From NCBI RefSeq assembly GCF_028745515.1, contig NZ_JAQZSG010000017.1, forward strand, positions 50,827-108,226: a stretch of 57,400 nt of DNA, given 5' to 3'. This stretch comes from Paenibacillus thermotolerans. GTDB lineage: Bacteria > Bacillota > Bacilli > Paenibacillales > YIM-B00363. The notes under the pieces were generated by a model, which saw nothing but the letters and a program-made list of their open reading frames with translations, made no database searches and was not told the origin of the DNA. This document shows positions 25,189 through 33,957 of this stretch, piece by piece. Positions within the stretch are counted from its first letter, which is position 1, and every line of letters starts with the position of its first letter. The translations under genes were made by a program, and so were the position numbers.

Positions 25189-26459
25189 GAAGCGTACCCC
25201 CGCATCTTTAATTTCCACGGCATCATATGAACTTTTGAAGCGTTAAACCATGCCATAAGAAATGTCAGAAAAAAAGATACAGCGGTGGCTTGGGCTGCAC
25301 CCACTGCTCCATTCAAATGCACCAACCAGTAACTTAACCCAACATTTGTTAACGCGGCCATAAAAATTAATTTAGCTAATATATTAGTTTTCTCTGCATA
25401 ATGAAAGTAATTATTGAACATGGTATACATACCGCTAAATGCAAACCCTATCGCGAGCCAAACTACATATTTTGCTGCCCCTTGAAACTCCGGGCCCACT
25501 ATAAGCTTTAAGATCCACGGTGCAATTACGGAAAGGACAGCGGCTAATGATAAAAGAAATCCAAAATAAAAATAAGTAATCTTAACAATTTTCAAATTCA
25601 TATTGGCATCATTACGTTTAAGGTTTCGGAAAAACCAAGGAACCCAGGCTTTATTTATAGATGTATAAAAAATCATCATTACCATTGAAATTTGGACACC
25701 TACAGCATAAATGCCCGCTTCTTCTATTCCTATTAGATTTGTAATAAAGATTCGATCCGTCATTGTAATAATAAATATTCCGAGTGCCTCCGGCACCAAG
25801 GGTATTCCGAAGCGAAGTGCATGCTTAAGATAATCCATATTAAGCTTCAGCGTTATCATACGGTTTTTAAATAACAGCCATAGTGAAAACAAACTAAATA
25901 CAGAAATGGCGATGACTTGGCCTTGAACCCTGCCATGCCATCCATTGTTGAGAAACACAACAAAATAAATGGAGAGGGAGAGGTTTAGTACCATAATCCC
26001 AATTCTAAATAGTCCGTACTTAATCGGATGCCCTTCAACCTGCCATAACGTCAATGTAACCAGCGTAAGAAATTGCCCTAAACAAAATACAACAGCTAAC
26101 CAGAGAGCATCGATTGGGACATCTATGAAATTGCTAATTGGATCCGCAAAAATAAAATAAAAGATACTAACAAAAAAAGTGCTTATCAAGAGAATAAATA
26201 TACAATTTGATACATAAACAGGAAAATCTAATGATTCTCTTTCGAAATATTGTTTACTAATAGCCCCGTGAATACTTAAACCAACAATTGGAGAAGTTAA
26301 TGCAACTAATACTTCAAACATCGACAAGATACCATATTCACTTGGACTAAGAAACCTTGTCATTATTGGCAGTACAAGAAAAGGAATGAAGGCATTGAGT
26401 ATATTTGTTACTAGATAAATACCTGCATTACCTATAGACTTCTTTCTTAATATTTTCAT
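25185..26459 (-). CDS. wzx: Wzx-type flippase
   Basis: A 424-residue membrane protein of the MOP/polysaccharide-transporter superfamily with about 12 to 14 helices. It starts with an internal-facing basic segment (RKKSIGNAGIYLVTNILNAF), followed by FIPFLVLPIMTRFLSPSEYG, a typical Wzx N-terminus. It should move the lipid-linked repeat unit from the inner to the outer leaflet. It starts 3 bases after the stop of the asparagine-synthetase-like gene, and its stop overlaps the next glycosyltransferase start. Confidence 0.9.
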   Translation of the reverse strand: MKILRKKSIGNAGIYLVTNILNAFIPFLVLPIMTRFLSPSEYGILSMFEVLVALTSPIVGLSIHGAISKQYFERESLDFPVYVSNCIFILLISTFFVSIFYFIFADPISNFIDVPIDALWLAVVFCLGQFLTLVTLTLWQVEGHPIKYGLFRIGIMVLNLSLSIYFVVFLNNGWHGRVQGQVIAISVFSLFSLWLLFKNRMITLKLNMDYLKHALRFGIPLVPEALGIFIITMTDRIFITNLIGIEEAGIYAVGVQISMVMMIFYTSINKAWVPWFFRNLKRNDANMNLKIVKITYFYFGFLLSLAAVLSVIAPWILKLIVGPEFQGAAKYVVWLAIGFAFSGMYTMFNNYFHYAEKTNILAKLIFMAALTNVGLSYWLVHLNGAVGAAQATAVSFFLTFLMAWFNASKVHMMPWKLKMRGYAS

Positions 26460-26462
26460 TTG

Positions 26463-28151
26463 TCAACCATCTATCGTCACCTTATATTTTTGTTGTAACA
26501 TAGCGGTTTTAACCAATGTCATCCTTACAAATGGAGCGTTATTCTTCCATGCCTCGTTTTTCAAATTAATTACGTCGGGAATGCTGGAACTATTAAGAAT
26601 ATCTCGTTCGGTGCTTTCAAAATCTTCATATCTAAGCCAACGAAGATAGTTCATCCCCCCGCCTCTTAATACTCTTTCACCGATAGAAAACATTTTTCGT
26701 AGGGAGGATGATTTTCTAAATTGACTTTCGATAGAAACTTCTACTGTCTGACTTCGGATCTTTGATAAATCCCCAAGTAATTTAATAAATTGTTTTTGAA
26801 CAGGCTTCCCGACAAACAAAGAGTCATCCCAACAAAGCATTTGCCTTATAACCGAAGGTGTTAAATAGACAGGCAGGACATTCATAAGTCCATTCAATCC
26901 ATAGAAATAACCAGTTCGATGGTTTTTCGCGAATCTATAGTATAAATCTTTCATTACAATTTTGATATTGGAGAGCCCGATTTGTTTTTGTTCATCTACC
27001 CAGTTCTTCATCTTCTCAAATCTATGAGACATTTCTTCTTTGTTAATTAACTCCTCGTAAACATCGGAAGAAATATATTGCTTTTTATACTTTTCAATTA
27101 ATGTCCCTCGTTTATATCTAGGTACTATTCTGATATATGAAAGCAAATATTTGGCAAGTCCTTCATTGGTCATTCCCGGAACTTTATCATTTATACATGC
27201 TCCAAACAATTCCCCGCCCATAGCACCAGTCAATAATACATCCATATCTGAAAAGTCATACCCAATATTTTGTAATGCATTGCTAATGGACAGTGGCGAA
27301 TTTCGAAGATCGTTCTCGATCTTCTCCTTCCAACCAATAGCACTCGGATGAAGTACTCTAACTTTCCCTAATCCTAACTGTTCAGCAATTTCTTCTGAAC
27401 GCTTTACGTCATAGGTTTTTAAGAAAGGTGTAACCTTCTCTTCTCCAATAAAGTAAGGGGAAATATTAAATTTGTACTTTGATGCAAAATAAGCCGCCGC
27501 CCTTGAATCTAATCCTCCGCTTAATCCGATGCCAAAACGCAGGCCGGAATCTTGATATTTTGCAAACCTACTGTCAATTATCTCATATAAATCACTTGCT
27601 GCTTTGATTGGATCAGTTATGTTTTTATCTGCTAAGAAGGATGTATATTCTTTTCTGTTAGTAATCATATTTTGGAGATGAATTTCATAAAAACTCGCTG
27701 GTTTTACCCTTACAACAAACTCCAAAATAGTATCGCCAATAAAATTGGTCCCCCAATAAAGGAGATCCTTCAATTTATTTACATCTATTTTCGTTTGCTT
27801 GTTATGATCGTTTAAAAATTCAATTAAAGATAATGGTGAGTCAGTAAACACAAAGATTCCATCTTGATCATAAATAAATGCTTCTTCAAAACCGATTAAA
27901 TCAGATTGAATTCGAAACACTTTATCATCGGGATTGTATTTTGCCAATATGAAGGTGTAATCATAATCATTGATTTCCTTACTTTCGAATTGAAAGCCTG
28001 CCAATTGTTCATCAAATTGTCCGCTTACAAAATTAGAACTTTTCGAAACGATGAGTTGGCTATCTCTTTCTTGAACAAAATCTCCTGTAAAATATACATC
28101 TTTAAAACATTTCAGTTTATTATCAGCCAAATTCGTAATAAAAAACCGCAT
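26463..28151 (-). CDS. Asparagine-synthetase-like amidotransferase lacking the glutaminase cysteine
   Basis: This 562-residue protein has the AsnB-type synthetase half, with an ATP-pyrophosphatase loop GIGLSGGLDSRAAAYFASKY near residue 208. Its N-terminal half should be a class II glutamine amidotransferase domain, but it starts MRFFITNLADN instead of MCG, so the catalytic Cys2 is missing. Such proteins in surface-glycan clusters (for example WbpS/WbpG of P. aeruginosa) amidate sugar carboxylates or are linked to amidation. Here a uronamide of the diacetamido-glucuronic acid is plausible, with free ammonia or a separate donor as nitrogen source. GGGGG lies 9 bases before ATG 28151, which overlaps the legF stop. 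Confidence 0.78.
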   Translation of the reverse strand: MRFFITNLADNKLKCFKDVYFTGDFVQERDSQLIVSKSSNFVSGQFDEQLAGFQFESKEINDYDYTFILAKYNPDDKVFRIQSDLIGFEEAFIYDQDGIFVFTDSPLSLIEFLNDHNKQTKIDVNKLKDLLYWGTNFIGDTILEFVVRVKPASFYEIHLQNMITNRKEYTSFLADKNITDPIKAASDLYEIIDSRFAKYQDSGLRFGIGLSGGLDSRAAAYFASKYKFNISPYFIGEEKVTPFLKTYDVKRSEEIAEQLGLGKVRVLHPSAIGWKEKIENDLRNSPLSISNALQNIGYDFSDMDVLLTGAMGGELFGACINDKVPGMTNEGLAKYLLSYIRIVPRYKRGTLIEKYKKQYISSDVYEELINKEEMSHRFEKMKNWVDEQKQIGLSNIKIVMKDLYYRFAKNHRTGYFYGLNGLMNVLPVYLTPSVIRQMLCWDDSLFVGKPVQKQFIKLLGDLSKIRSQTVEVSIESQFRKSSSLRKMFSIGERVLRGGGMNYLRWLRYEDFESTERDILNSSSIPDVINLKNEAWKNNAPFVRMTLVKTAMLQQKYKVTIDG

Positions 28152-28861
28152 TATAGGCCCCCTTCAACTGACTTTCTCATAAGAATCTCAGCGATCTCAA
28201 AATCAATCATTGTATCGATATCTATCGAACGCAAAGAGCTCATTACATAAGCTGTTGTCCTATCTGTATAAAAGCTGCGATTATTAACGAGACACTCGCT
28301 CTTCGCAATATATAATGCCCCGTTTAAGCGATAGGTTTTTGGTAACTGTTGCCTCGTCGTATGTTGAACATCATCTTGAAAAATATTTGACATTATTCCA
28401 TTACTATCTATCTTTTTGTACCAGTATGGACTATGCTCCGTTTCACATACACTAACCATGCTGTTAAGATCTCTCCGAAAACACTCTGTTAAAGCATCGT
28501 CAATATCTTCCACAGTTCTCAAGGGCGATGTGCATTGTAAAAGTAAAACGTAATCAAAGTGCATTTGCCTTTCACTGTAATGTGTGAGAAGATGTAACAC
28601 TGTATCGATAATCGGTGACGTGTCTGTAGCTAGAGATTGCGGCCGTAACAAAGGAACATCGCAACCATATGCCTCAGCAACATCTCTTATTTCTAAATCA
28701 TCGGTGCTTACAACAAGTTCCGAAATATACTTCGATTTTTTCGCTTCATCAATTGTCCACGCAATCAGCGGCTTACCATTTAAAGGCCTAATATTTTTAT
28801 TCGGTACACCTTTTGATCCGCCACGGGCAGGGATAATTGCTAAAACTTTATTCATTATCAT
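28151..28861 (-). CDS. legF: CMP-nonulosonate (CMP-legionaminate) cytidylyltransferase
   Basis: This 236-residue enzyme is of the acylneuraminate cytidylyltransferase family. Its core motif IIPARGGSKGVPNKN lies near residue 7-21, with KPLIAWTIDEA, VVSTDD and LQCTSPLRTVEDID following. It activates the nonulosonic acid with CTP to give the CMP sugar. The surrounding LegB/LegC/PtmE genes point to legionaminic acid rather than N-acetylneuraminic acid. I chose ATG 28861, 6 bases after AGAGG; ATG 28855 is also possible. It overlaps the ptmE end. Confidence 0.9.
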   Translation of the reverse strand: MIMNKVLAIIPARGGSKGVPNKNIRPLNGKPLIAWTIDEAKKSKYISELVVSTDDLEIRDVAEAYGCDVPLLRPQSLATDTSPIIDTVLHLLTHYSERQMHFDYVLLLQCTSPLRTVEDIDDALTECFRRDLNSMVSVCETEHSPYWYKKIDSNGIMSNIFQDDVQHTTRQQLPKTYRLNGALYIAKSECLVNNRSFYTDRTTAYVMSSLRSIDIDTMIDFEIAEILMRKSVEGGL

Positions 28862-29912
28862 TGAACACCTCTGCATACTCTACGTTTGCACGTTCAAAAT
28901 CACTCATCCGACCAATATCCAGCCAGTATTCTCTCACCGGAAATGCACAAACCTTATTTTCTTCTTTAACAAGTTTTTCAAATAAGGTAGGCATGTCGTA
29001 ATAAGAGTTATACGGGACATCGGGTATTATATTTGGATTAAGTACATATATACCGGCGTTAACAAAATAAGAGTAGCTAGGCTTTTCTTCAATAGATATC
29101 AATCTGTGATCTTTTGTATTTACGACCCCATAAGGAATTTCATATTGATATTCGCGAACACACATTGTAGCTTGCGAATTATGTTCAATATGAAATCTCA
29201 AAAGACCGTCAAAGTTAACCTTAGTTAGCAAATCACCATTCATAACAATGACTGGCGAGTTCGGCATCTCCGGTAGCAACGACAGCGGACCCGCAGTACC
29301 CAGCTTTTCATTTTCCTCAATGTACTGTATGTTAACCCCGAAGCGAGACCCATCACCAAAATAATCAATAATTTGTTCTTTTTTATAATTAACCGCTAGG
29401 TAAAAATTCACAAAACCATATTCGGCAAAATTATGGATAATTCTTTCCAATATCGGCTTACTACCGATCTTCAGGAGTGGCTTCGGATTATGTTCTGTTA
29501 ATGGATAAAGACGGCTCCCCAAACCACCGACCATTAAAACTACCCAATTATCCCTCTTTACTTTTTTCTCTTCAAGCAAGTCATCGAGGACCAATAAATT
29601 AACCACTCTGTGCTGATCATCGACTATGGGCATCTGCCTCAGTGACTTCCTCTTCATGAGGGATAAAATATCCTTTTTACTGCTGCTTAACTCAGCGAAA
29701 TAAGGATTTTTATTCATGATGTACTTTATTTCCTCATCCAAAGGAATTTTCTTAATAATAGCGCGTCGGATATCCCCGTCAGTAACCGTCCCAATCAACC
29801 TTTTGTCTTCGTCAACAACGATAGCGATTTGTAGAACTCCTCGATCAATAACTTCAATCGTTGACATAATCGTTGTGTCGGGGGATATAATAACCTTCTC
29901 GAAGTCCCTCAC
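28848..29912 (-). CDS. ptmE: CBS-domain nucleotidyltransferase, PtmE type
   Basis: A 354-residue protein with two N-terminal CBS motifs (IAIVVDEDKRLIGTVTDGDI; LRQMPIVDDQHRVVNLLVLD) followed by a sugar nucleotidyltransferase domain (VVLMVGGLGSRLYPLTEHNP near 123-142; VMNGDLL; FVNAGIYVLNPNI). This exact CBS plus NTP-transferase order is that of Campylobacter PtmE, which makes GDP-glucosamine-type precursors for legionaminic acid. The CBS pair may sense nucleotides. It starts at GTG 29912 with a near-perfect AAAGGAGG, and the GTGA overlaps the legH stop. Confidence 0.88.
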   Translation of the reverse strand: MRDFEKVIISPDTTIMSTIEVIDRGVLQIAIVVDEDKRLIGTVTDGDIRRAIIKKIPLDEEIKYIMNKNPYFAELSSSKKDILSLMKRKSLRQMPIVDDQHRVVNLLVLDDLLEEKKVKRDNWVVLMVGGLGSRLYPLTEHNPKPLLKIGSKPILERIIHNFAEYGFVNFYLAVNYKKEQIIDYFGDGSRFGVNIQYIEENEKLGTAGPLSLLPEMPNSPVIVMNGDLLTKVNFDGLLRFHIEHNSQATMCVREYQYEIPYGVVNTKDHRLISIEEKPSYSYFVNAGIYVLNPNIIPDVPYNSYYDMPTLFEKLVKEENKVCAFPVREYWLDIGRMSDFERANVEYAEVFNDNE

Positions 29913-30544
29913 CTAGTTACCTCCTTTGCAGGCACACCTATTACTTTAGCACCGTTAGGCACATCACGAATAACAACAGCCCCTGCACCGATGATACAAC
30001 CTTCCCCGATTTTAACTCCTTGTATTACCTTTGCACCGGTGCCAATGTGAGTGCTGCAACCGATCGAAACACTACCCGATAAAGTTACCCCCGGGGCAAC
30101 ATGGACATGCTCACCTATAGAGCAATCGTGTTCGATTATCGAGCCAGTGTTGATAATAGAATTCCTCCCTATTGTCACACGCGGCTGAACAATCGCCCCC
30201 GCCATTACTTGCACACCCTCATCAAACATTATGTTTTTTGACAATATGGTGTTTGGATTAATTACGGAGCAGAAATTATAATGGAATGCTTTATATCGTT
30301 CAAAAATTAACTTTCTCAATCCGGGTGAACCGATACTCCCAATGCCGTTAACAAGAAGACATGTCTTTGGATCGAATAAATGAAGTGAATCGTCATCACC
30401 TAAATGCTTTATATTATAGGCTTTAGCGATCTGATTTCCTTCATCTTTACTTGTAAACCCGATAATATCGGCGCTTGTAAGCAACAATGACTCAATTAGA
30501 ACCTTTGCATGACCGCCACCGCCGAGTATGATTATTGGGCGCAA
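29909..30544 (-). CDS. legH: NeuD/LegH-type sugar N- or O-acetyltransferase
   Basis: This 211-residue protein has an N-terminal Rossmann-like domain (PIIILGGGGHAKVLIESL) and a C-terminal left-handed beta helix of hexapeptide repeats (IGRNSIINTGSIIEHDCSIG; THIGTGAKVIQGVKIGEGC). NeuD relatives acetylate sialic acids, and LegH acetylates the 4-amino sugar made by LegC. In this cluster the LegH step fits. I placed the start at TTG 30544, just after the legI stop and 7 bases after AAAGGATCG; the ATG at 30562 has AGAGG directly adjacent, which is too close. Confidence 0.87.
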   Translation of the reverse strand: MRPIIILGGGGHAKVLIESLLLTSADIIGFTSKDEGNQIAKAYNIKHLGDDDSLHLFDPKTCLLVNGIGSIGSPGLRKLIFERYKAFHYNFCSVINPNTILSKNIMFDEGVQVMAGAIVQPRVTIGRNSIINTGSIIEHDCSIGEHVHVAPGVTLSGSVSIGCSTHIGTGAKVIQGVKIGEGCIIGAGAVVIRDVPNGAKVIGVPAKEVTR

Positions 30545-30545
30545 A

Positions 30546-31616
30546 TTAATCGATCCTTTCATCCTCTATATAATCTCTTGTCGCTTTTCTTCCGAGGACA
30601 TCCCAGTACCGTAAAGGAGGAATTCCACCACCAGGGCGTTTAACGGTTATGTTTTCGTTTGTAAACAGCTCGCCTGCTTTTATATTTCCTTTGGCGACAA
30701 TACTTTTATGCACAACTGATTGATTGCGAAGTTCCGAAGCCGTAGGAATTTTCTTTGAGTTGCCTATGGCGGCCTCAACTTTTCGGATTGACTCGACCAT
30801 CTCTTTAAACTCATTTGGCTCCAAAGATGACCTATGGTCAGGGCCGGGCAAATCTCTATTTAAAGTAAAATGTTTCTCAATCACCTTAGCTCCTCTGGCT
30901 ACAGCCGCAACTGGAATTGTTATTCCCTCTGTGTGGTCTGAGTAACCTATGGGCAACTCGAAGGCTGAACTCAGTGTAGCCATAACAGCTAAATTAATTT
31001 CGTTGTAAGGAGCAGGGTACTCCGTTGTGCAATGAAGCAATGTTACATTTTTTGACAACGCATCTTGTCCTTGAGCTGAAAAGTAGGCCTCTATAAAGTT
31101 CCTTTCTCCTGGTTCGGTTCCCTTGAGGTATCCATAGGAAAGAACAGCGAGCGCTTTCTCGATATCACTTAAAGTACTCATACCAGTAGATAATATTAAT
31201 TTTTTATTATTCTGAGCTAAATAATAAAGCATTGGGGCATTGGCGATCTCACCGGAAGCCACTTTGATGATTGGCAACTGTAAGGTTTCAACTAGAAACC
31301 TTGCACTCTCATAATCGAATGGTGAAGACAGAAAATCGATGTTTCTTTTTTTGCACCGCTCCATTAGGATAAAATGTGCGTCCTCACTTAGCTCCAGCTT
31401 ATTCAACATTTCATATTGGTTTTCAGCCTCGTCGGTTTTCTTTTGATATTCTGCTTTTGGGGTGTTTTTACTTACTAGAGCTTTAGCTTTAAAAGTTTGG
31501 AACTTAACTGCATTTGCTTTGCATTCCGCCGCTTTATCTACTAATTCTAAAGCCATATCTAAGGAACCGTTATGGTTCACGCCCGCCTCAGCTATGATAT
31601 AGGTCTCTTGATTCAA
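30546..31616 (-). CDS. legI: Nonulosonate (legionaminate) synthase, NeuB/LegI family
   Basis: This 356-residue synthase condenses a 6-carbon N-acetylated sugar with phosphoenolpyruvate to give the nine-carbon acid. The N-terminal TIM barrel opens with YIIAEAGVNHNGSLDMA; KFQTFKAKALVS, IKVASGEIAN, GYSDHTEG and EKHFTLNRDLPGPDHR are all present. A C-terminal SAF (antifreeze-like) domain follows from about residue 290 (SIVAKGNIKAGELFTNENI). TTG 31616 sits 7 bases after GGGGGTG and gives the usual family N-terminus. The longer reading from 31661 overlaps legG. Confidence 0.93.
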   Translation of the reverse strand: MNQETYIIAEAGVNHNGSLDMALELVDKAAECKANAVKFQTFKAKALVSKNTPKAEYQKKTDEAENQYEMLNKLELSEDAHFILMERCKKRNIDFLSSPFDYESARFLVETLQLPIIKVASGEIANAPMLYYLAQNNKKLILSTGMSTLSDIEKALAVLSYGYLKGTEPGERNFIEAYFSAQGQDALSKNVTLLHCTTEYPAPYNEINLAVMATLSSAFELPIGYSDHTEGITIPVAAVARGAKVIEKHFTLNRDLPGPDHRSSLEPNEFKEMVESIRKVEAAIGNSKKIPTASELRNQSVVHKSIVAKGNIKAGELFTNENITVKRPGGGIPPLRYWDVLGRKATRDYIEDERID

Positions 31617-31620
31617 ATAA

Positions 31621-32781
31621 CTACACCCCCAAGTCATAAAATTTTTTATTTTGAATGCCATTAAGTTTTACCCGTTTCAACGTTTCCTTTATCTTCGCGG
31701 CCGTTGCCCCTTGTCCATAAAGAGACTCCGTACTAGGCAATCGATCTCGAAATTCGGAAGAGAGGGCAACTTTTATAGCATTAATTATTTCCTCTTTTTC
31801 TTCAGAGCAATCTATGATTGATCTGGCTTTAAGCCGCCCATCTTGCCTTTTTCCAATATTTACAGTAGCTGTTTTAAAAAAAGGGGCTTCAATAATTCCG
31901 CTTGATGAATTTCCGACGACTACACTGGCAAAGCGCATTGCGCTTAAATAATTAATCTGTCCCATAGTGATGAAAGCTCTAACCTTCTCGGGGCGTTGGG
32001 CGGCGTATTCATCTATTAACATGGAATAGCTTTTCCCTTCTACATCAGCATTAGACTTAGTGATCAAAATGCTTGCCTCCGGAAAAGCGTCCATTGCGAT
32101 AAGGAGATTTTTAAGCCCCATTATGCCGCTTTCTTTATCATTCGTAACCGGGTGATAAGTCACCAAAAGAGTGGGTTCTTTTAGTTTAAAATTATTTTTT
32201 TGTTGAAGGTCCTCTTTGCTTAAAAGTTGCAACCGATTGATATTATCTAACCCAACCGCTCCAAAATTATATACATGTTCCGGACTCTCCCCAAGTTGCA
32301 TTACCCTTCTTCGATACTCTTCGCTCGCTACGAAATGGAAATGGGACATTTTTGTAACAGAATGACGTATCGACTCATCAATTGCCCCCGCTGTCACCTC
32401 ACCACCATGTAAATGAGCAACCGGAACTCCAGCGATTAGGGCTGCTTGGGTAGCCGCTAATATTTCGTAGCGGTCTCCAAGAACTACAACAATGTCAGGT
32501 GAAAGCACCTGATAAGCATCGGCAAAGCCTATCATCGCTAATCCGAGCGATTTAGTTACGCCAACCGCCGTATCGTTCGAGAGCAACATATCAATTTTTA
32601 CATCTATATGAAACCCATCATCTTCGATCAGTTTGTACGTCATTCCATGATCATGTGATAGATGCGCTCCCGTAACAATTAGCTGCAATTGCAGTTCTTG
32701 GTCATTACTAATTTCTTTCATAAGCCAATACAACAATCCGTACTCCGCTCGGGTTCCAGTAACAATACAAATCTTTCTCAT
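31621..32781 (-). CDS. legG: Nucleotide-sugar 2-epimerase (hydrolysing), NeuC/LegG family
   Basis: This 386-residue enzyme is a hydrolysing epimerase that releases the 2-epimer sugar from its nucleotide carrier, giving the substrate for LegI. It has VTGTRAEYGLLYWLMKEI at the N-terminus, VLGDRYEILAATQAALIAGV, HLHGGEVTAGAIDESIRHSV and VVGNSSSGIIEAP. All are typical of the NeuC group. AGGGGTGAA lies 9 bases before ATG 32781. Whether the substrate is GDP- or UDP-linked cannot be read here, but PtmE nearby favours GDP. Confidence 0.93.
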   Translation of the reverse strand: MRKICIVTGTRAEYGLLYWLMKEISNDQELQLQLIVTGAHLSHDHGMTYKLIEDDGFHIDVKIDMLLSNDTAVGVTKSLGLAMIGFADAYQVLSPDIVVVLGDRYEILAATQAALIAGVPVAHLHGGEVTAGAIDESIRHSVTKMSHFHFVASEEYRRRVMQLGESPEHVYNFGAVGLDNINRLQLLSKEDLQQKNNFKLKEPTLLVTYHPVTNDKESGIMGLKNLLIAMDAFPEASILITKSNADVEGKSYSMLIDEYAAQRPEKVRAFITMGQINYLSAMRFASVVVGNSSSGIIEAPFFKTATVNIGKRQDGRLKARSIIDCSEEKEEIINAIKVALSSEFRDRLPSTESLYGQGATAAKIKETLKRVKLNGIQNKKFYDLGV

Positions 32782-32787
32782 TATCGG

Positions 32788-33957
32788 TTAATTCACCCCT
32801 AAGTTCACGCTACTTGGGATATTAATTAACGAAGATTCTATTCTTTCCGCTGTAGAAACATCCATTCGAGGATAATTTTTAAACATCGGCAACTTATGCA
32901 TTAACGTCCAGGAGGGGCGTGCTTGCACACCATTATTAGTAAGAAAACTAATTAGATTATCCCGCTCTGTCATATCTGGCTGTCGAATAAGCACAGCATT
33001 AAGCCAATAATTACTTTTTGCAAAGTCAGGTTCTTTCATGAAAATTATTTCCGGGATCTCGGAAAAAAGCTGTAAGTATCTTTCAGCAATACGACGCTTA
33101 ATATTAATAAATGAATCTAATTGTTCAAGTTGAGCGCACCCTAATGCGGCGTTTATATTGGGCAATCTATAGTTATACCCCACTTGATCGTGATCATATC
33201 GCCATTTATGGGGTATCTTAGCCGTTGTCGTTATATGCTTTGCTGCAGCTGCAAGTTGCGGATCGTTTGTAAGTATTGCACCGCCGCCACCGGTTGTAAC
33301 TACTTTATTTCCGTTAAAGCTGATTGCAGAAAGCAAACCCCAATGACCGGTATGTTTGCCTTTATAAAATGATCCTAGTGACTCGGCCGCGTCCTCAATC
33401 AAAATAATGTTAAATTTGTTACAGACCTCCAAAATTCTATCTAAGTCCACTGGGTGACCAAACGTATGCATTGCAACGAGCGCCCTGACTCTCTTGCCGG
33501 TCAACCGGTTGAAGCTCTCGCCTCCACGAATTATCAAAAGCTCTTGAAGATAATCGTCAAGTTTATTAGGGTCTATACCGCATGTTTTTAAGTCGACATC
33601 AACAAAATGAGGAGTCGCCCCACAATACTCGACAGCATTTGCCGTAGCAATAAAAGTAAGGTCAGGTACTAGCACTTCATCGTTTGCTTTAACACCCGCA
33701 AGCAACAGGCAAACGTGAAGTGCTGCCGTGCCGTTTACCACGGCTGAACAGTATTCAATTCCCGTATATTCAGTCAACATCCGCTCAAACCTATTTACAT
33801 ATTCACCAACGGATGAAACCCAACCAGTATCAATGCAGTCTTTAACATACTTCCATTCATTTCCCTCAAAATATGGTTCATGTAATCCTAGGTTCTCTTT
33901 GCCTGAATAAGATACATTTTTAATAGCAGTAAGGATCTGTTCATACAATTGGCTCAT
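32788..33957 (-). CDS. legC: LegC-type 4-aminotransferase
   Basis: A 389-residue DegT-family PLP enzyme. PLP lysine in ISFNGNKVVTTGGGGAI; also VNGTAALHVCLLLAGV and HTFGHPVDLDRI and IEDAAESLGSFYKGKHTG. LegC transfers an amino group to C4 of the 4-keto sugar made by LegB. The MSQLYEQILTAIKNVS start and the EPYFEGNEWKYVKDCIDTGW motif fit this subgroup better than the WbpE copy in the same island. ATG 33957 overlaps the legB stop as ATGA, so translation is coupled. Confidence 0.9.
   Translation of the reverse strand: MSQLYEQILTAIKNVSYSGKENLGLHEPYFEGNEWKYVKDCIDTGWVSSVGEYVNRFERMLTEYTGIEYCSAVVNGTAALHVCLLLAGVKANDEVLVPDLTFIATANAVEYCGATPHFVDVDLKTCGIDPNKLDDYLQELLIIRGGESFNRLTGKRVRALVAMHTFGHPVDLDRILEVCNKFNIILIEDAAESLGSFYKGKHTGHWGLLSAISFNGNKVVTTGGGGAILTNDPQLAAAAKHITTTAKIPHKWRYDHDQVGYNYRLPNINAALGCAQLEQLDSFINIKRRIAERYLQLFSEIPEIIFMKEPDFAKSNYWLNAVLIRQPDMTERDNLISFLTNNGVQARPSWTLMHKLPMFKNYPRMDVSTAERIESSLINIPSSVNLGVN

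Noticed and set aside
28151-32781. N-acetylneuraminic (sialic) acid pathway
   Set aside because: NeuA, NeuB, NeuC and NeuD relatives alone could make sialic acid, but adjacent LegB, LegC and CBS-domain PtmE fit legionaminic acid better.
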